Assembly (NCBI GenBank): GCA_015179025.1
Contig: WHUX01000332.1
Span: forward strand, 1-42,334
Origin: Terfezia claveryi
Lineage: Eukaryota > Ascomycota > Pezizomycetes > Pezizales > Pezizaceae
Direction of reading: 5' to 3'
DNA: 42,334 nt
Both the position numbers and the translations under genes were made by a program. Under the pieces are notes generated by a model that worked only from the letters and a program-made list of their open reading frames with translations, did not search any database and was not told where the DNA came from. The stretch's first letter is position 1; the number at the start of each line of letters is the position of its first letter. Of the stretch, positions 11,171 through 21,413 are shown piece after piece.

Positions 11171-12060
11171 GGCAGCGCTGCAGAAGGAGTTCCCTATGGG
11201 AAGGATCGGTGATGCTAATTGCTTTGTTGTGATACATTATTGCACCGAGAACTCATAGAGGTAGTTTCATATTAGTCAGCAACCGTTATCTACTTCCGCT
11301 TGAACTATACTTCCTGCCACCAGTTATCGGTCGAACAAATCCCCTCTAACAAACAACTGGATTCCACCCACACGATGAGTAAAGTGTCATGTCTCTTAAG
11401 TCTTCATTGACCTGTGGCAGTTCCTTGCAAAAGGTTCATGATGTGGGTCAATATTATGCCAGCGTCAGCTACTTTGTAGTATGTCGCGGCTGTTCTCAAG
11501 ACATAAGAGTCATTACCTTTAGCTTGCTAGATCGCAACAGATTTCACCTTTGCCCATTCATTGAACGTGAATATGTCGAGAAGTTCATTAAACTACAACC
11601 TTAAGCAAAATGCTAACCACCCAGACAAGAGGGAACCGGGCTGGCATTTGCCCACATATTATATAACAAGCATGAAATACGGAAATTGAGTTATAGGTAG
11701 GGGGACGAGTTAACTAGAGGGTTCATGTTTGCTCATTGGCTAACAAGATTGGTAAACTGAAACAGGGAAATGAATATCTGTGTGTGCTGCTAATGTCCAC
11801 TACTTCCAGCTTGGTACCTATCACAACTTCCATCAATACCACTTTATGACATAGACTCAGGCCATATATAGCTATCTATAGTCTACCTACTGGAGACCAC
11901 TTCAGGCTCGTTGTTCAGAAAGTTATGTTGCAAAGGTATGGAAAGATTTGGGAAATTGGGAGACGAGACAACCACAACGAGAACTACTGTTAATTTGGGT
12001 ATGGTGGCGGTTTCTATAACAGTAGTGGGGGGTTGTACCAACTAGACTACTATAACACCA
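11171..12060. other. No gene recognised
   Basis: Several short open frames occur (for example at 11389-11604), but none has recognisable motifs or splice sites. The integrase expected upstream of the chromodomain at 12062 is not visible here. Confidence 0.45.
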
Positions 12061-12061
12061 A

Positions 12062-12928
12062 ATGACCCAACAACAAAGCCAAACGAAAAGTAAACTCAAA
12101 CAACTGAAAAGCAAACCCAAGCAGCCGAATAGCAAACTCAAACAACCGAAAAGCATGGAACAACCCCCACCACCTCCAGTATTAGGTGATGGATATGAAG
12201 AATGGGAGGTCGAGGAGGTGTTGGATTCAAGGAGAAGGTATGGGCGGGTCCAGTACAAGGTCTTTTTATTTTTTTTTTTTAAAACTAGTTACTGCCTATA
12301 TGGCCCCGTTAGGGGGGCCATGAGGAGCCACCCGGGAACCTAGGTGGATTGAAGGATAAGGCAAGTTAATCTGCCAGACTCGCACAAGGTACATACAAAA
12401 TTAATCCCGAAACGAAGCCCCATGCTGTCACTAACGGACTTAGCCGATGACTCAGGAGAGCCTAACTGGACTCACTCCCTTAACGGAACTGGAAACGAGA
12501 AACGAGTATGGACTGATAGACTGTGAGAAATTAAACCGGACTGAACTGATGCTGAGACTTGTAACGAAACTGACTGTGCTAACTGAAAGGAAGACAAGCA
12601 TGAACTGACTGGACTAACTTAAAGCAGGTCATCGTCATGTGACCAGATGAAATGATACCCCAATAGCGTGGTATATTTTGAGCACGTGACAACAACTAAT
12701 GGAAAGGACTAGAAAAATGAACAAGAGAATTCGTAAATGGTTGAACTAAGACAAAATTACCAGAAAACCCTGGAACATGAATTCGTAAATGGTTGCTAGT
12801 ATAAGGTCAAATGGGTAGGAGATGAAGAAGCCACGTGGCAACCGGCCGGAGACCTAGAAAACGCTCAGGACTTGGTGGCCGCCTTCCATCAAACATACCT
12901 TGGAAAACCTAGGCCTGCGGAAGTCTGA
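12062..12928 (+). pseudogene. Ty3/gypsy integrase C-terminal chromodomain, split by a LINE
   Basis: The left part (12062-12262) has a Lys/Gln-rich linker and then EEWEVEEVLDSRRRYGRVQY, the first half of a chromodomain. The right part (12802-12928) continues with KVKWVGDEEATWQPAGDL and ends in a stop at 12926-12928. The reading frame joins cleanly if the LINE at 12263-12795 and one copy of the 13-bp target duplication are ignored. Chromodomains at the integrase C-terminus mark chromoviruses and are known to direct insertion toward heterochromatin. The rest of the integrase is missing. Confidence 0.85.
12263..12795 (-). mobile_element. LINE fragment inserted in the chromodomain
   Basis: A 533-bp insert, minus orientation, starting with a poly(T) tract (12263-12280) and the LINE 3' UTR hairpin region. 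It is flanked by a 13-bp target duplication, CCAGTACAAGGTC at 12250-12262 and CTAGTATAAGGTC at 12796-12808. The two differences are both C/T and both lie before A. A 17-bp segment, gaattcgtaaatggttg, occurs twice near the right end (about 12729-12745 and 12779-12795). Confidence 0.8.
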
Positions 12929-13170
12929 GTTGTGGTTGGTACTACCCCCTTGCCGGTGCTACCCCCTTGCTGGTGCTATCCCCTTGCTTCTCCTTACTAG
13001 TAGAGCCTGTTCGGACCCACCGTCGAGAAACTTATTAAACTAGTATTGAGTGCAGCAAGAAGGTTGGGCACTGACAGAGGGATGTGGGAAGTCATTGTTG
13101 TTGTTGCCTTGAGTTCCTTTTGCTGTTTGCCGTCCTTATCACTGGAGCTCTATCCTATAAGGGGGGATAG
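12929..13170 (+). other. Gypsy 3' non-coding region with polypurine tract
   Basis: Non-coding sequence between the chromodomain stop and the LTR. A triple 'ctacccccttgc(c/t)ggtg' repeat lies at about 12940-12985. The tract AAGGGGGGATAG at 13159-13170 abuts the LTR start and fits the polypurine primer for plus-strand synthesis. Confidence 0.7.
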
Positions 13171-13481
13171 TATCACAACCGTGTGCTTAGATAGTGTCAC
13201 AACCATGTGCTTAGTTCTGTTCTGATACCCAAACCTAGTTCGTTGTTATTCCCTAGCTCGCTGCTAGAGGCGGTGGCCCCAGGGGCATCATATATATATA
13301 TCCCTGTGCTGTCGTGCTCTTGTTGGATCCCTATCCAACGTCTAGCATATCAATCTAGACCTTGCGCTTATAGCCTCGAGGACCACTCCCTAGTGAACCT
13401 CCGCCCGTGATATTCTGGCCTTCTGTCCCCTTGCCCATACCATACCCCTTGGCCGCCGTGTTCCTCTGATGCCTTGTTACA
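13171..13481 (+). repeat. Ty3/gypsy LTR (3' side)
   Basis: It begins TATCACAACC right after the polypurine tract and ends CTTGTTACA. The first 24 bp are duplicated: TGTCACAACC recurs at 13195. It contains catatatatatat (about 13289-13301) and the hairpin GTTGGAT, CCCT loop, ATCCAAC at 13322-13339, in the same relative place as in the LTR at 1939-2442. At about 311 bp it is shorter than that LTR, so it is likely from a related subfamily. Confidence 0.75.
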
Positions 13482-13850
13482 GCCTCCGTGGTAGAGGGAA
13501 GTAATGAAGGATGCGAACGTTGTATGTCTATTCCTTTTCTAGTGCACGTGTGCTGGACCTAGGAAGCATTGCCTCGGGCAACCCTTAACTAAGGATATGA
13601 AGAACCCCAGCCTCATCTTGTTGTTCTTGCCAGCGTGATCGTAGTGGCTTCAGTTGGCTGATCGCGGCATTGAATTTAGACGCAATAAGATGAAGGTAAG
13701 GGCTCTTCTGACTCCAGAGGTAGAGGGCAGTCTCCGAGGGAGAGGGCAGTCTCCGAGGGAGAGGGCAGTCTCCGAGGGAGAGGGCAGTCTCCGTAGTAGA
13801 GGGAAGTAACGAAGGATGCGGAGGTTAGGATCGAAGACAGAGGACGAAAC
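13482..13850. repeat. Flank with 19-bp tandem repeat
   Basis: At about 13720-13797 there are four near-identical copies of AGAGGGCAGTCTCCGAGGG. The phrase 'agagggaagtaa(t/c)gaaggatgcg' occurs at both 13493 and 13797, so the interval between may be a duplication. No gene was seen. Confidence 0.7.
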
Positions 13851-13864
13851 AAGGAGTGTTTTGT

Positions 13865-15350
13865 ATCAAGCCCTAAGGAAAATCACAGGAGGTTATCATG
13901 GCTCCACCCATCAAGCACTAGGATGGATTGCCAACGTTGAACCCCTGCAGGAAAAAATAGAGGATATGAAGCGTACATGGGCAGCTAGAGCTGTCAGGAC
14001 GGGGGACCCAAATATAAGAACCTACATCGATGAGGACACATCTTGGTACCACAGCAACAACTTACACCGCACAAGAACCCCCATCTCAGAGGCGTTCTTC
14101 CTAAGCGGAGCCAACTCGGAGGAACTATTATAGGGCAACAGGAAGGACACAGCACCCTTCCCCCTAATATATAAGGAAATCATCGACCCGAAATCGGATC
14201 TCTCTAAGCGTTTAGGTTCCTGGGCAGCGGGTATAGGCTCCATTCTAGAAGAAGGTTGGAGAGTGTGCTACACCGATGGTACAGGGCAGAAAGGAGTTGT
14301 GGCGAGCGGGGTTTATAGTGAAGGACGAACAGGCCCCCCCCCGAGGACTATGGCGGTTACTTGGGAGACCAGGCCACAGTAGCAGATGGCGAACTCTATG
14401 CCATGCAACTAGCAGTAAGTAACGAGGACACGGACATGCTCACAATCCTCTCGGATTCACAGGCAGCAATCCAATTAATACGCAATATGAGCACAGGCTC
14501 CCCTCCTCGCTCCGGCATTGAGAAAAGCATCAAGGTTCAGTTGACCTCTAACCCGCACAGAGACCTCTAGCTAGCATGGGTTAGAGGCCACCTCGGCATC
14601 CCAGGGAATGAGAAAGCGGACCGGATTGCCTGCTTCCAGTCCCACCTAGGAGAAGTAATAGGCCACAAATGGACCAGTACAGAAGGGGGCTCCGCGCGTC
14701 CTCCAAAGCCACCCGCAAGGAAACGAGAATGAGAGCCGGATATGGGACCAGAAGAACGGAGTGGAATCGACACGCCCTCTCAGCCTATACATGGACACGC
14801 ACGAACAGAGGTCCACAGAAGAGCTAGCTACACCACATCGGTACAGCAGAGTCAGCAGCGTGCGCATGTGGACATCCCACCGAGACAGGAAAGCACATTG
14901 TCTTTACATGCCTACGTTTCAACCGATATCGGAGGCTCTTGTTGGGGGAAAAGAGTAGCTGGGAAGAGCTCGACAAGGCGGAGTGGAGAAAAGAAGGGGA
15001 AGAGAGTTACGAGGCCACGGAGGCCTTTTTCGGGTTATTATATAAAGAACTCACTTAGGAGTTCGGTTCACTGCTTGCCATCCTTTACGAATCTCTTTCG
15101 GTCCACCCTACATTTTAGTTCACAAGTTTGGTTTATGGCTTATTTCGTACTTCTCACGAATTTCCTCTACTCCTCATATTAGTTCAAGTTCTCTACTGTC
15201 AGTTCTTCAGCTATATTTGTATTTATTCCACGAGGGTTTGGCCGATTAACTGGCCTTACCCCTGAATCCACCGGGTTTCCGTGTGGCTCCTCATAGCCCC
15301 CCTATTGGGGCTGCATAGGAGTACCAAGTATTTAAAAAAAAAAAAAAAAA
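13865..15350 (+). mobile_element. 5'-truncated LINE with RNase H, clean target duplication
   Basis: An exact 14-bp direct repeat, AAGGAGTGTTTTGT, flanks the element at 13851-13864 and 15351-15364. The body starts inside ORF2 and reads a conserved block KITGGYHGS, then an RNase H domain with CYTDGTG (about 14265), GELYAMQ (about 14390), LSDSQAAI (about 14450) and GNEKAD (about 14605). Several stops and shifts are present, for example TAG at about 14568 where Gln is expected. The 3' UTR has two hairpins and ends in a 17-base poly(A). RNase H downstream of RT is typical of Tad-like fungal LINEs. RT and endonuclease were lost by 5' truncation. Confidence 0.9.
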
Positions 15351-15364
15351 AAGGAGTGTTTTGT

Positions 15365-15550
15365 GGGCCAAGATTGCTATGACAGTCACTTAAGGCCGCC
15401 TATGACGTGGGGCTATCTCTTTGCTATCTATCTATCGCTGTTTGTACATTAGTTATCCATAGGCGTGAATCCACCCGGGCTTCCGGGTGGCTCATCATGT
15501 GACTCTTAAGGTTGTGTACACGAGTAATTAAAAAAAAAAAAAAAAAAAAG
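15365..15550 (+). mobile_element. Short LINE 3' tail
   Basis: The family 3' UTR signature 'gaatccacccgggcttccgggtggctcatcatg' is visible (about 15465-15500) and ends in about 20 A at 15530-15549. No ORF part is left. It lies immediately beside the target duplication of the preceding LINE, and no separate duplication was recognised. Confidence 0.65.
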
Positions 15551-15672
15551 CAAACTAAAAAACTGAAAAGGAAAGAAAAGCAACCCCAAACAATGCAACC
15601 CCAAACCAAACTACCCACCAACACAACACACAAGCACCAATGAACTTATCAACTTATTAACTTTCACCAGAT

Positions 15673-16970
15673 TTATCCTAATCGCGGTCTTTTCTTAGCC
15701 CCGGCTGCTTCGGGGGCCGACTGCCCGGCACCATTGGCCTTTGGTTGACGTCCTTTTGCGTTTGCTCCCTAAGCATCAATGCATTTCTGAAGTCTCTCCA
15801 TTGCCTTCCGAACATTCCCAGAAGCCGGCTCTTTGCCCGTGATCCTTAGCTTGGCCTCATGATCCAGCAACTCAGTTACAAGGGCTACCAGAGCAACAGA
15901 TAGGGCAGCTTTATAGTTCTTCCCAAGATGCAATGCTAGACCGTTCAAGAGTTCATTACAGTCTTCGCAGTATTCTTGAATTGTAAGCCGGATGGCGAGC
16001 TGCCATTTATCAATCAATGCTGCAGCCAGTATCTCGAGTCGATTTACTCCAGGGAGAAGGAAGTCAGCCCCAATGAGGAAGCCGGACTCTAGAGTATATG
16101 TCGCATGGAACCACCCGGCTGGAACAAAGAGCACCGCTCCCGGAGGCATATACAATACAATCGGATCTTGCAAGGCCGCCCATGCGCGTTCCAAGACAGT
16201 GGGCTTTGCATGACCCATCTCACTGTAATATGCGGCATGGGCATTCACATATGCTTCTCTATTGTTGCTTGTCGGAGGGAAAAATATCCATATCTTGGTA
16301 CCGCCAATAGCCCCCACTAGGCCCTCCATTCCCCGATCCGAGTGCAGATCGACAAACGTCCATAATGGCGTTTGGTTAGTCAAATATTGGATAGTGGCTG
16401 GACAGTAAGGCCGGGCTCCAGGTGTCATGCCATAAAGGCAGGTGAAATCTACGACTGGCCCCCACTCCTTCAACTCCTTCTTCGGCATTGGTGTATTCAC
16501 TGTGAAATTTCCTCGCCTCTTCCGCAACTGGTTTACCAGTAATATTGTTGCTGTTACGCTCGTTGTTTCTACTGTCCCATCTTCCGACATGACTTCACCG
16601 GATTGAGTATTAATGGCAAGTTTGGCAAATAGTATCGTCATTTCGTCCACTGTTGGGGGCTTGGTGAATATGTCAGTGAGAGCTAGGTTATCAGCTCGCC
16701 ATGGCTTGGTCTCCATTTCTTTTCCAAGTTCCCCAGTTGTATCACGCTTGATTTGGGCCTCTACTGCCCCAACCAGCAGATCCAGGGCGGCCTGGGATAG
16801 TTCCGTTAGGCCTAGTAACTCAAGCGAGCACCTGTGGCACGTACCTTGATTTGTGGTCTAGTCTTACCAACCGTGATTGCCTCCTGGCCCAACCTCCTCG
16901 CCAGTCCCTCACTAAGAGTCCAGCTCTTCTTCCTCAGTCTTGTGGCCTTCCTTGTCGCCTTTCGAGGCAT
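15673..16970 (-). CDS. JmjC-like 2-oxoglutarate/Fe(II) oxygenase, with one internal TAG
   Basis: The least damaged gene in the window. The proposed start is 16970 (a Lys/Arg-rich N-terminus). A 68-nt intron, GTGAGG...AAG (16912-16845), joins it to a long exon that is open to a TAG at 15769. In the 315-residue part beginning at 16716 the JmjC signature is complete: His125-x-Asp127 (DLHSDRG), Lys141 (GTKIW) for 2-oxoglutarate, and distal His204 (AGWFHATY). Beyond the TAG the same frame runs 31 codons to TAA at 15673 and ends in a basic AKKRPRL, a possible nuclear signal; the TAG stands where CAG would fit. JmjC proteins hydroxylate or demethylate proteins, and the substrate is unknown here. The AAG acceptor is weak, so the first exon is less sure than the domain. 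Confidence 0.75.
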
Positions 16971-17757
16971 GTCTGTGTTGTGGTAGTTCGGTCAATTGTG
17001 ACTATTGTAGCTCAATCTACGTGGTTAGCTTCAGCGGTTTTGCAAATATGTAAGGAGTGGACATACTGTTTGGCAGGTGGGTATGAGAAGGGTGCTCGTA
17101 GTTGTAACGCAGGAGAAACCGTGTGGGGGCGAGGTGATGGGAGAAAAATGATTAGGGTCTGTGAAACAGGTGTCTGTGTGGGCAGAGGTGTTGGCAGTGA
17201 GTGTCCTAAGTCCACTAGCTTATGTAATGATCCCTTACAATGACTAATCCATCAAATCCACTAAATAAATTCCTACCAAAAGTTAGTTTCATGCCAAGAC
17301 CCGGACCAAATGTATAGTTTCTCTTGGAGTGAGAGTTTTATATAGTAACATTAACAGTGAATAGACAGATGAATGGCCAATAAAGGGACACTTAACCTGA
17401 TGTATGTACGTGTGTGTGTCTGTAAGACAGTACGAACGTAGGGTGTGAGCATGTAGATATGATATGTTCAAGTATATGAGTATGCATAAGTATATGAGAT
17501 TCCTTCAGTCTCAACATCTCTATAGAAGCAATAGAAGAGCTCTATATACATAAAGGGATAATGCGAACAGCATTGCTATTACAGGTAAGTATTGCGAGAA
17601 AGCAGGTATGTGCTGGAGTTACGTGAGGTTACATGAGTGGCATCTCGCTACAACATCAGTATATGTGTGAGTGGCACATCGCCACAATGTACTGGATTAG
17701 CTCACGTGCTTTTCAACAGTTTCTGACATCCTAGTCTTATGCTAAGACCCTCCTGCC
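16971..17757. other. Upstream region without a recognised gene
   Basis: This is the presumed promoter side of the JmjC-like gene followed by AT-rich, TG-rich sequence ('tgtatgtacgtgtgtgtgtctg' at about 17400). 'gtgagtggcatctcgcc/acatcgcc acaa' is repeated twice around 17635-17680. No gene was found. Confidence 0.45.
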
Positions 17758-17768
17758 AAGGGGTTCTT

Positions 17769-18627
17769 TTTTTTTTTTATTTTTTTTTTTAAATACTCAG
17801 TACTCCTATACGGACCTATCGTGGGTCTATGAGGAGCCACCCGGAACCCCAGGTGGATTCAGAACAAGGCAAGTTAATCTGCTACGTCCGCCACTAAATA
17901 CAAATAATAGTAAACAAGCGAGGACTAAAACAAGTAAGCTAAATAAACTCGTGAAGGGGGACCCCGTGCTGTCATTAACCGGCAATGCCGGATGGGCTTT
18001 TGAGCCCTGACTGAGTCCCTTGGAAAAAATTCTCCGCTCCATTCCTTCATCTCTTCCTTTCTCTCAGCTCACTTGAGCAGACAGAATACCTCATAGAAAA
18101 ACGCCTCCATGGCATCATAACCCTCCTCCCCCTCCTTTCTCTACTCGAACTTGTCTAGCTCTTCCCATGTCCTTTTGCTACCCAGAAGGAAGCCTCTCGC
18201 CATCTAAAGTCGGGGGCACTCGAAGGTGATGTGATAGCCGTTCTCCAAGAGGTGACCACAAGTGCACTCAGTGGACTCCGCCTTTCCTATGTGATAACAG
18301 CCAGCTCTTCTGGGGTCCGCGGTCAGTCCTTATCCATGTATAGGCCGAAAAGGCATGTCTGCTACAGTTTGTGACATGGTAGTAGCCGTATTCAGCCTTG
18401 GTTTTCGCTGCTTTCTGTATGGTTTTGGAGGAAGACTGGAGACCTCCTGCTGTTACCGTTCTTGGGGAGCTGTGTAAGTGCCCTAGTATTGCTTCCAGGG
18501 CTGCCTGTCTGTCCGCTCTTTCAGTCCCTTCTATGCCTATGTGACTTCTGACCCACGAAATCCTCGTGTCTCTTCTCACTTCTGTTACCATTATGTCCTT
18601 CAATTGGTTCTCAATGCCTGACCGGGG
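17769..18627 (-). mobile_element. 5'-truncated LINE, minus orientation
   Basis: The poly(T) tract is at about 17769-17791, then the 3' UTR hairpins, then ORF2 C-terminus. The open part at 18268-18642 shows PRSGIEN, ISWVRSH and IEGTERADRQAAL, matching the end of RNase H in the + strand copies. AAGGGGTTCTT (17758-17768) and AAGGGTTTCTT (18628-18638) flank the element with one mismatch and are a likely target duplication. A stop or shift interrupts the zinc-motif tail near 18200-18270. Confidence 0.8.
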
Positions 18628-18638
18628 AAGGGTTTCTT

Positions 18639-19103
18639 CCAAATACAGAGAGTTAGAAATCGTATGATATATGAAGCATACATGTGGGTTGGGTAAACCT
18701 ACCTGTAGAATTCTCCTTACTTCTTGTTACCGAGGACATCTTTAGGTCCATACGTGGCCACCAGATCAAGCACTGCTGTGGCTAGGGCCACATCAGATTA
18801 GAGTGTTGTGTCTGCCTCCTCCCTATCGACCCTTTCCCAAAATTCGATGGTCTCCGAGTGCGACTTCGGGTGGTACTCTAGGTCGGCCAACCACTACCGA
18901 AATTCATTATCTTTTGCATTATTCCGTAAGCTCACATTCAAGAATTGATTGGTGAGTCAGAACGGATTACCTGCATTTGCAATCGCATACTGAGAATTTC
19001 TTTTTACCTAACGTTTCTCTCAGTGTCGGAGCTCATGTTTTATTGCTTATCGGGTCTGGAGCTTCACGTTTATTGAGGGGGGGATAGTGTGGTTGTGAGG
19101 AAG
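18639..19103. other. Degenerate coding remnant and a polypurine tract
   Basis: On -, about 18920-18730 reads as WLADLEYHPKSHSETIEFWE followed by an acidic stretch, one stop, then AVLDLVATYGPKDVLGNKK. It looks like real protein, but I do not recognise the family. On +, TTATTGAGGGGGGGATAG at 19068-19085 followed by TGTGGTTGTGAGG resembles a polypurine tract and LTR start of another LTR element that has since been cut by the next LINE. Confidence 0.4.
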
Positions 19104-19117
19104 GAGGAAGTGCAGTA

Positions 19118-20897
19118 TCAGCTAAACTTCCACTCCAAAGGGCCGATACATTTCTGCACAACACTAGGCATTACCATCGCTAGTAACTTCTCTTGAAAAT
19201 CCCACATCAACTGTCGAATGGCTAAAGCAGCACAAGTACTCGCTTTACCAGCCTATGTAATGCAAATGGTGGCATATCCCCTAAAGCTGCAAGAACACTT
19301 TACATAAGCTGCATCCGTAGCATTTTCACTTAGGGGAGCGAACTACTTAATAGCTTAGTCTACTACCTGCTCGAGCCAATGCAATGTCTAGAATACTTAG
19401 CTTTACAGAAAATCACAGGGGGATACCATGGTAGCAGCCACAAAACCCTAGGCCTTATTGGTAACGTAGAACCGCTCGACTGTAAGCTAAGAGATATGCA
19501 ACAATGCTGGGCAGCAAGAGCAGTCAGGACCGGAGACAAGGCAATCTAGGATTTCCTCAGCTCAGATCCCTCATCGCACCTATATCATGACCTCCACCAG
19601 GCCAGAACAGCGATCTCGGAGGCCTTCTTTTGTAGCAGCATCGACCCAGAAAACGTATCATGGGGGGACAGGGATGACACCTCACCCTTCCCAATTATAT
19701 ACGAAGAAATTCTCAATCCCAAGTCCGAAAGTTCCAAGACACTTGGCATATGGGCAGCCAAAATAGGCACGATCCTAGATGAGGGCTAGCGAGTATGCTA
19801 TACTGATGGTACAGGCCGAGGCAATATGATAGCAAGTGGAGTCCATAGTGAGGATCAGACTAGTGGCCAACCAGAGGATTATAGAGGTTTCCTAGGAAGC
19901 CAGGCAACCGTAGCAGACAGCGAGCTATATACAATACTATTAGCTCTAAGGAAGGAGGACTCCGACATGCTAGCTATCCTATCAGACTCTCAAGCAGCAA
20001 TCCAGGCAGTCCGCAACTTAAGCCTAGGCTCAGCCCCGAGGTCCGGCATCGAGAAGGAAATCTCCTACTAGCAGGTAACACGCATAGGGATTTTAGACTA
20101 TCGTAGGTAAGAGGACATCTGAGTATACAAGTCAACGAGAAAGCCGACCGAACAGCCAGCTTTGAATCGCATCTGGGCACCCTGACTGGTAAGGCATGCG
20201 TAGCAATAGAAGGAGGACTATGAGCAGCTTCCAAGGCCACATGGAGTTCCGCCCGAAGAAGAGCAGGATACGGCTCAAGGAGAATAGAGTAGGATCGACA
20301 TGCCCTCTCAGCATACACCAGCATGCGCACAAACCGAGGCCCTCAGAGAAGCTGGCTCCACCACGTCAAGAAGGCAGAATCACTAGTATGTATTTGCGGC
20401 CATCCATCGGAATAAGGAGACCACATCACGTTCGCCTGCCCACGTTTTGCCTGCATCAAGAACTTGCTTCTAGGCGAGAAGAGCAACTGGGAGGAACTCG
20501 ACAAGCCAGAATGGAGAAAGGAGGGGGAAGAGACATATGAGGCCATCAAGGCCTTTTTCAAGCTTCTGTATAGGGAGCTCACTTAGTTCTATCTATCATG
20601 AATTCCTTTTGTTCCTTGCGTCATAGTCTCCGTTGTACTAAGTTATAGGTTATTTTACGAGTTCCTATAGTTTCCGTTCTCACCCCCCAGTTTCTTCAGT
20701 TATTTTATTCCTCCATTTCCACCAGTCCGTCTACTGGTTAGTTCATCTAGTTCACGTTTGAATTTATTTTTTATTTGTGCAGGTCTGGCAGATTAACTTG
20801 CATCATCCTTCAATTCACCCGGAGTTCCGGGTGGCTCCTCATGGCCCCCCTAACGGGGCCGCATAGGTAGTAACTAGTTAAAAAAAAAAAAAAAAAA
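19118..20897 (+). mobile_element. 5'-truncated LINE with RNase H, second + copy
   Basis: Same family as the element at 13865-15350. It shows KITGGYHGS, CYTDGTG, DSELYTI and LSDSQAAI in the same order, then HITFACPRFAC and EEETYEAIKAFF near the end, two 3' UTR hairpins and an 18-base poly(A) at 20880-20897. The codon before RVCYTDG is TAG at 19787-19789, where the other copy has TGG (Trp). A TAG near 19549 stands where Gln is likely. GAGGAAGTGCAGTA (19104-19117) and GAGGAAGCGGAGTA (20898-20911) may be the target duplication with two mismatches. Not functional. Confidence 0.8.
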
Positions 20898-21413
20898 GAG
20901 GAAGCGGAGTACGAGGACTGCAGTACCACTAAAGAAAAGATGACAGGCACAGCTATTCGTAGGCTGTGGTTGAGGGTAAGGAGAGGTACAGAATGGAAAA
21001 GTTTGACAACTATTGGGCTATTCAAATTGACGACAGTGTGAAGGTGTAGATGGTGTGGATCGGACTGCAATACTTCAAGGGGAACTAGAGTCTTTGCGTT
21101 GTTGGACGTTAATTTCATAGGGTAGGACTTTGTCTAGAGAGGATGTAGGATTGCAGCTTGCCTAAGTTGGTAATAGAGGATGATGCGGACTTATGGTTGC
21201 GATGTCCTTGTCAACCCTCCATTTCTTCAATTTATTTCAATCTTCAAGCTTTCTTGTGCTCGCTCACCCTAGGTACCTAGCTCCCCATCCCTTCAACCCG
21301 CCCAGTACTAAAGCCCTCTTGTGCTGAGGTTATTTATCAGGATTCCCGAAACCCTTACCTTACCTCGAGCACACCTTAGGTTACCCTCAAAATCCCTCTT
21401 GTCATTTTCCGAA
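20898..21413. other. No gene recognised; upstream region of the five-exon gene
   Basis: The first 220 bases are open on - (to 21118) but show no motif. The part up to 21413 is the presumed promoter of the + strand gene. No TATA-like element is clear. Confidence 0.4.

Noticed and set aside
1939..13481. One intact gypsy element between the two LTRs
   Set aside because: LTR lengths (504 and about 311 bp) and sequences differ, and RNase H and integrase are missing between RT and chromodomain. More than one element, or heavy rearrangement, is needed.
16845..16912. A 23-nt intron (gtaaga...caag) in the JmjC-like gene
   Set aside because: It would restore the frame, but it is too short for fungal splicing. 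A 68-nt intron with a GTGAGG donor and the same acceptor also fits.
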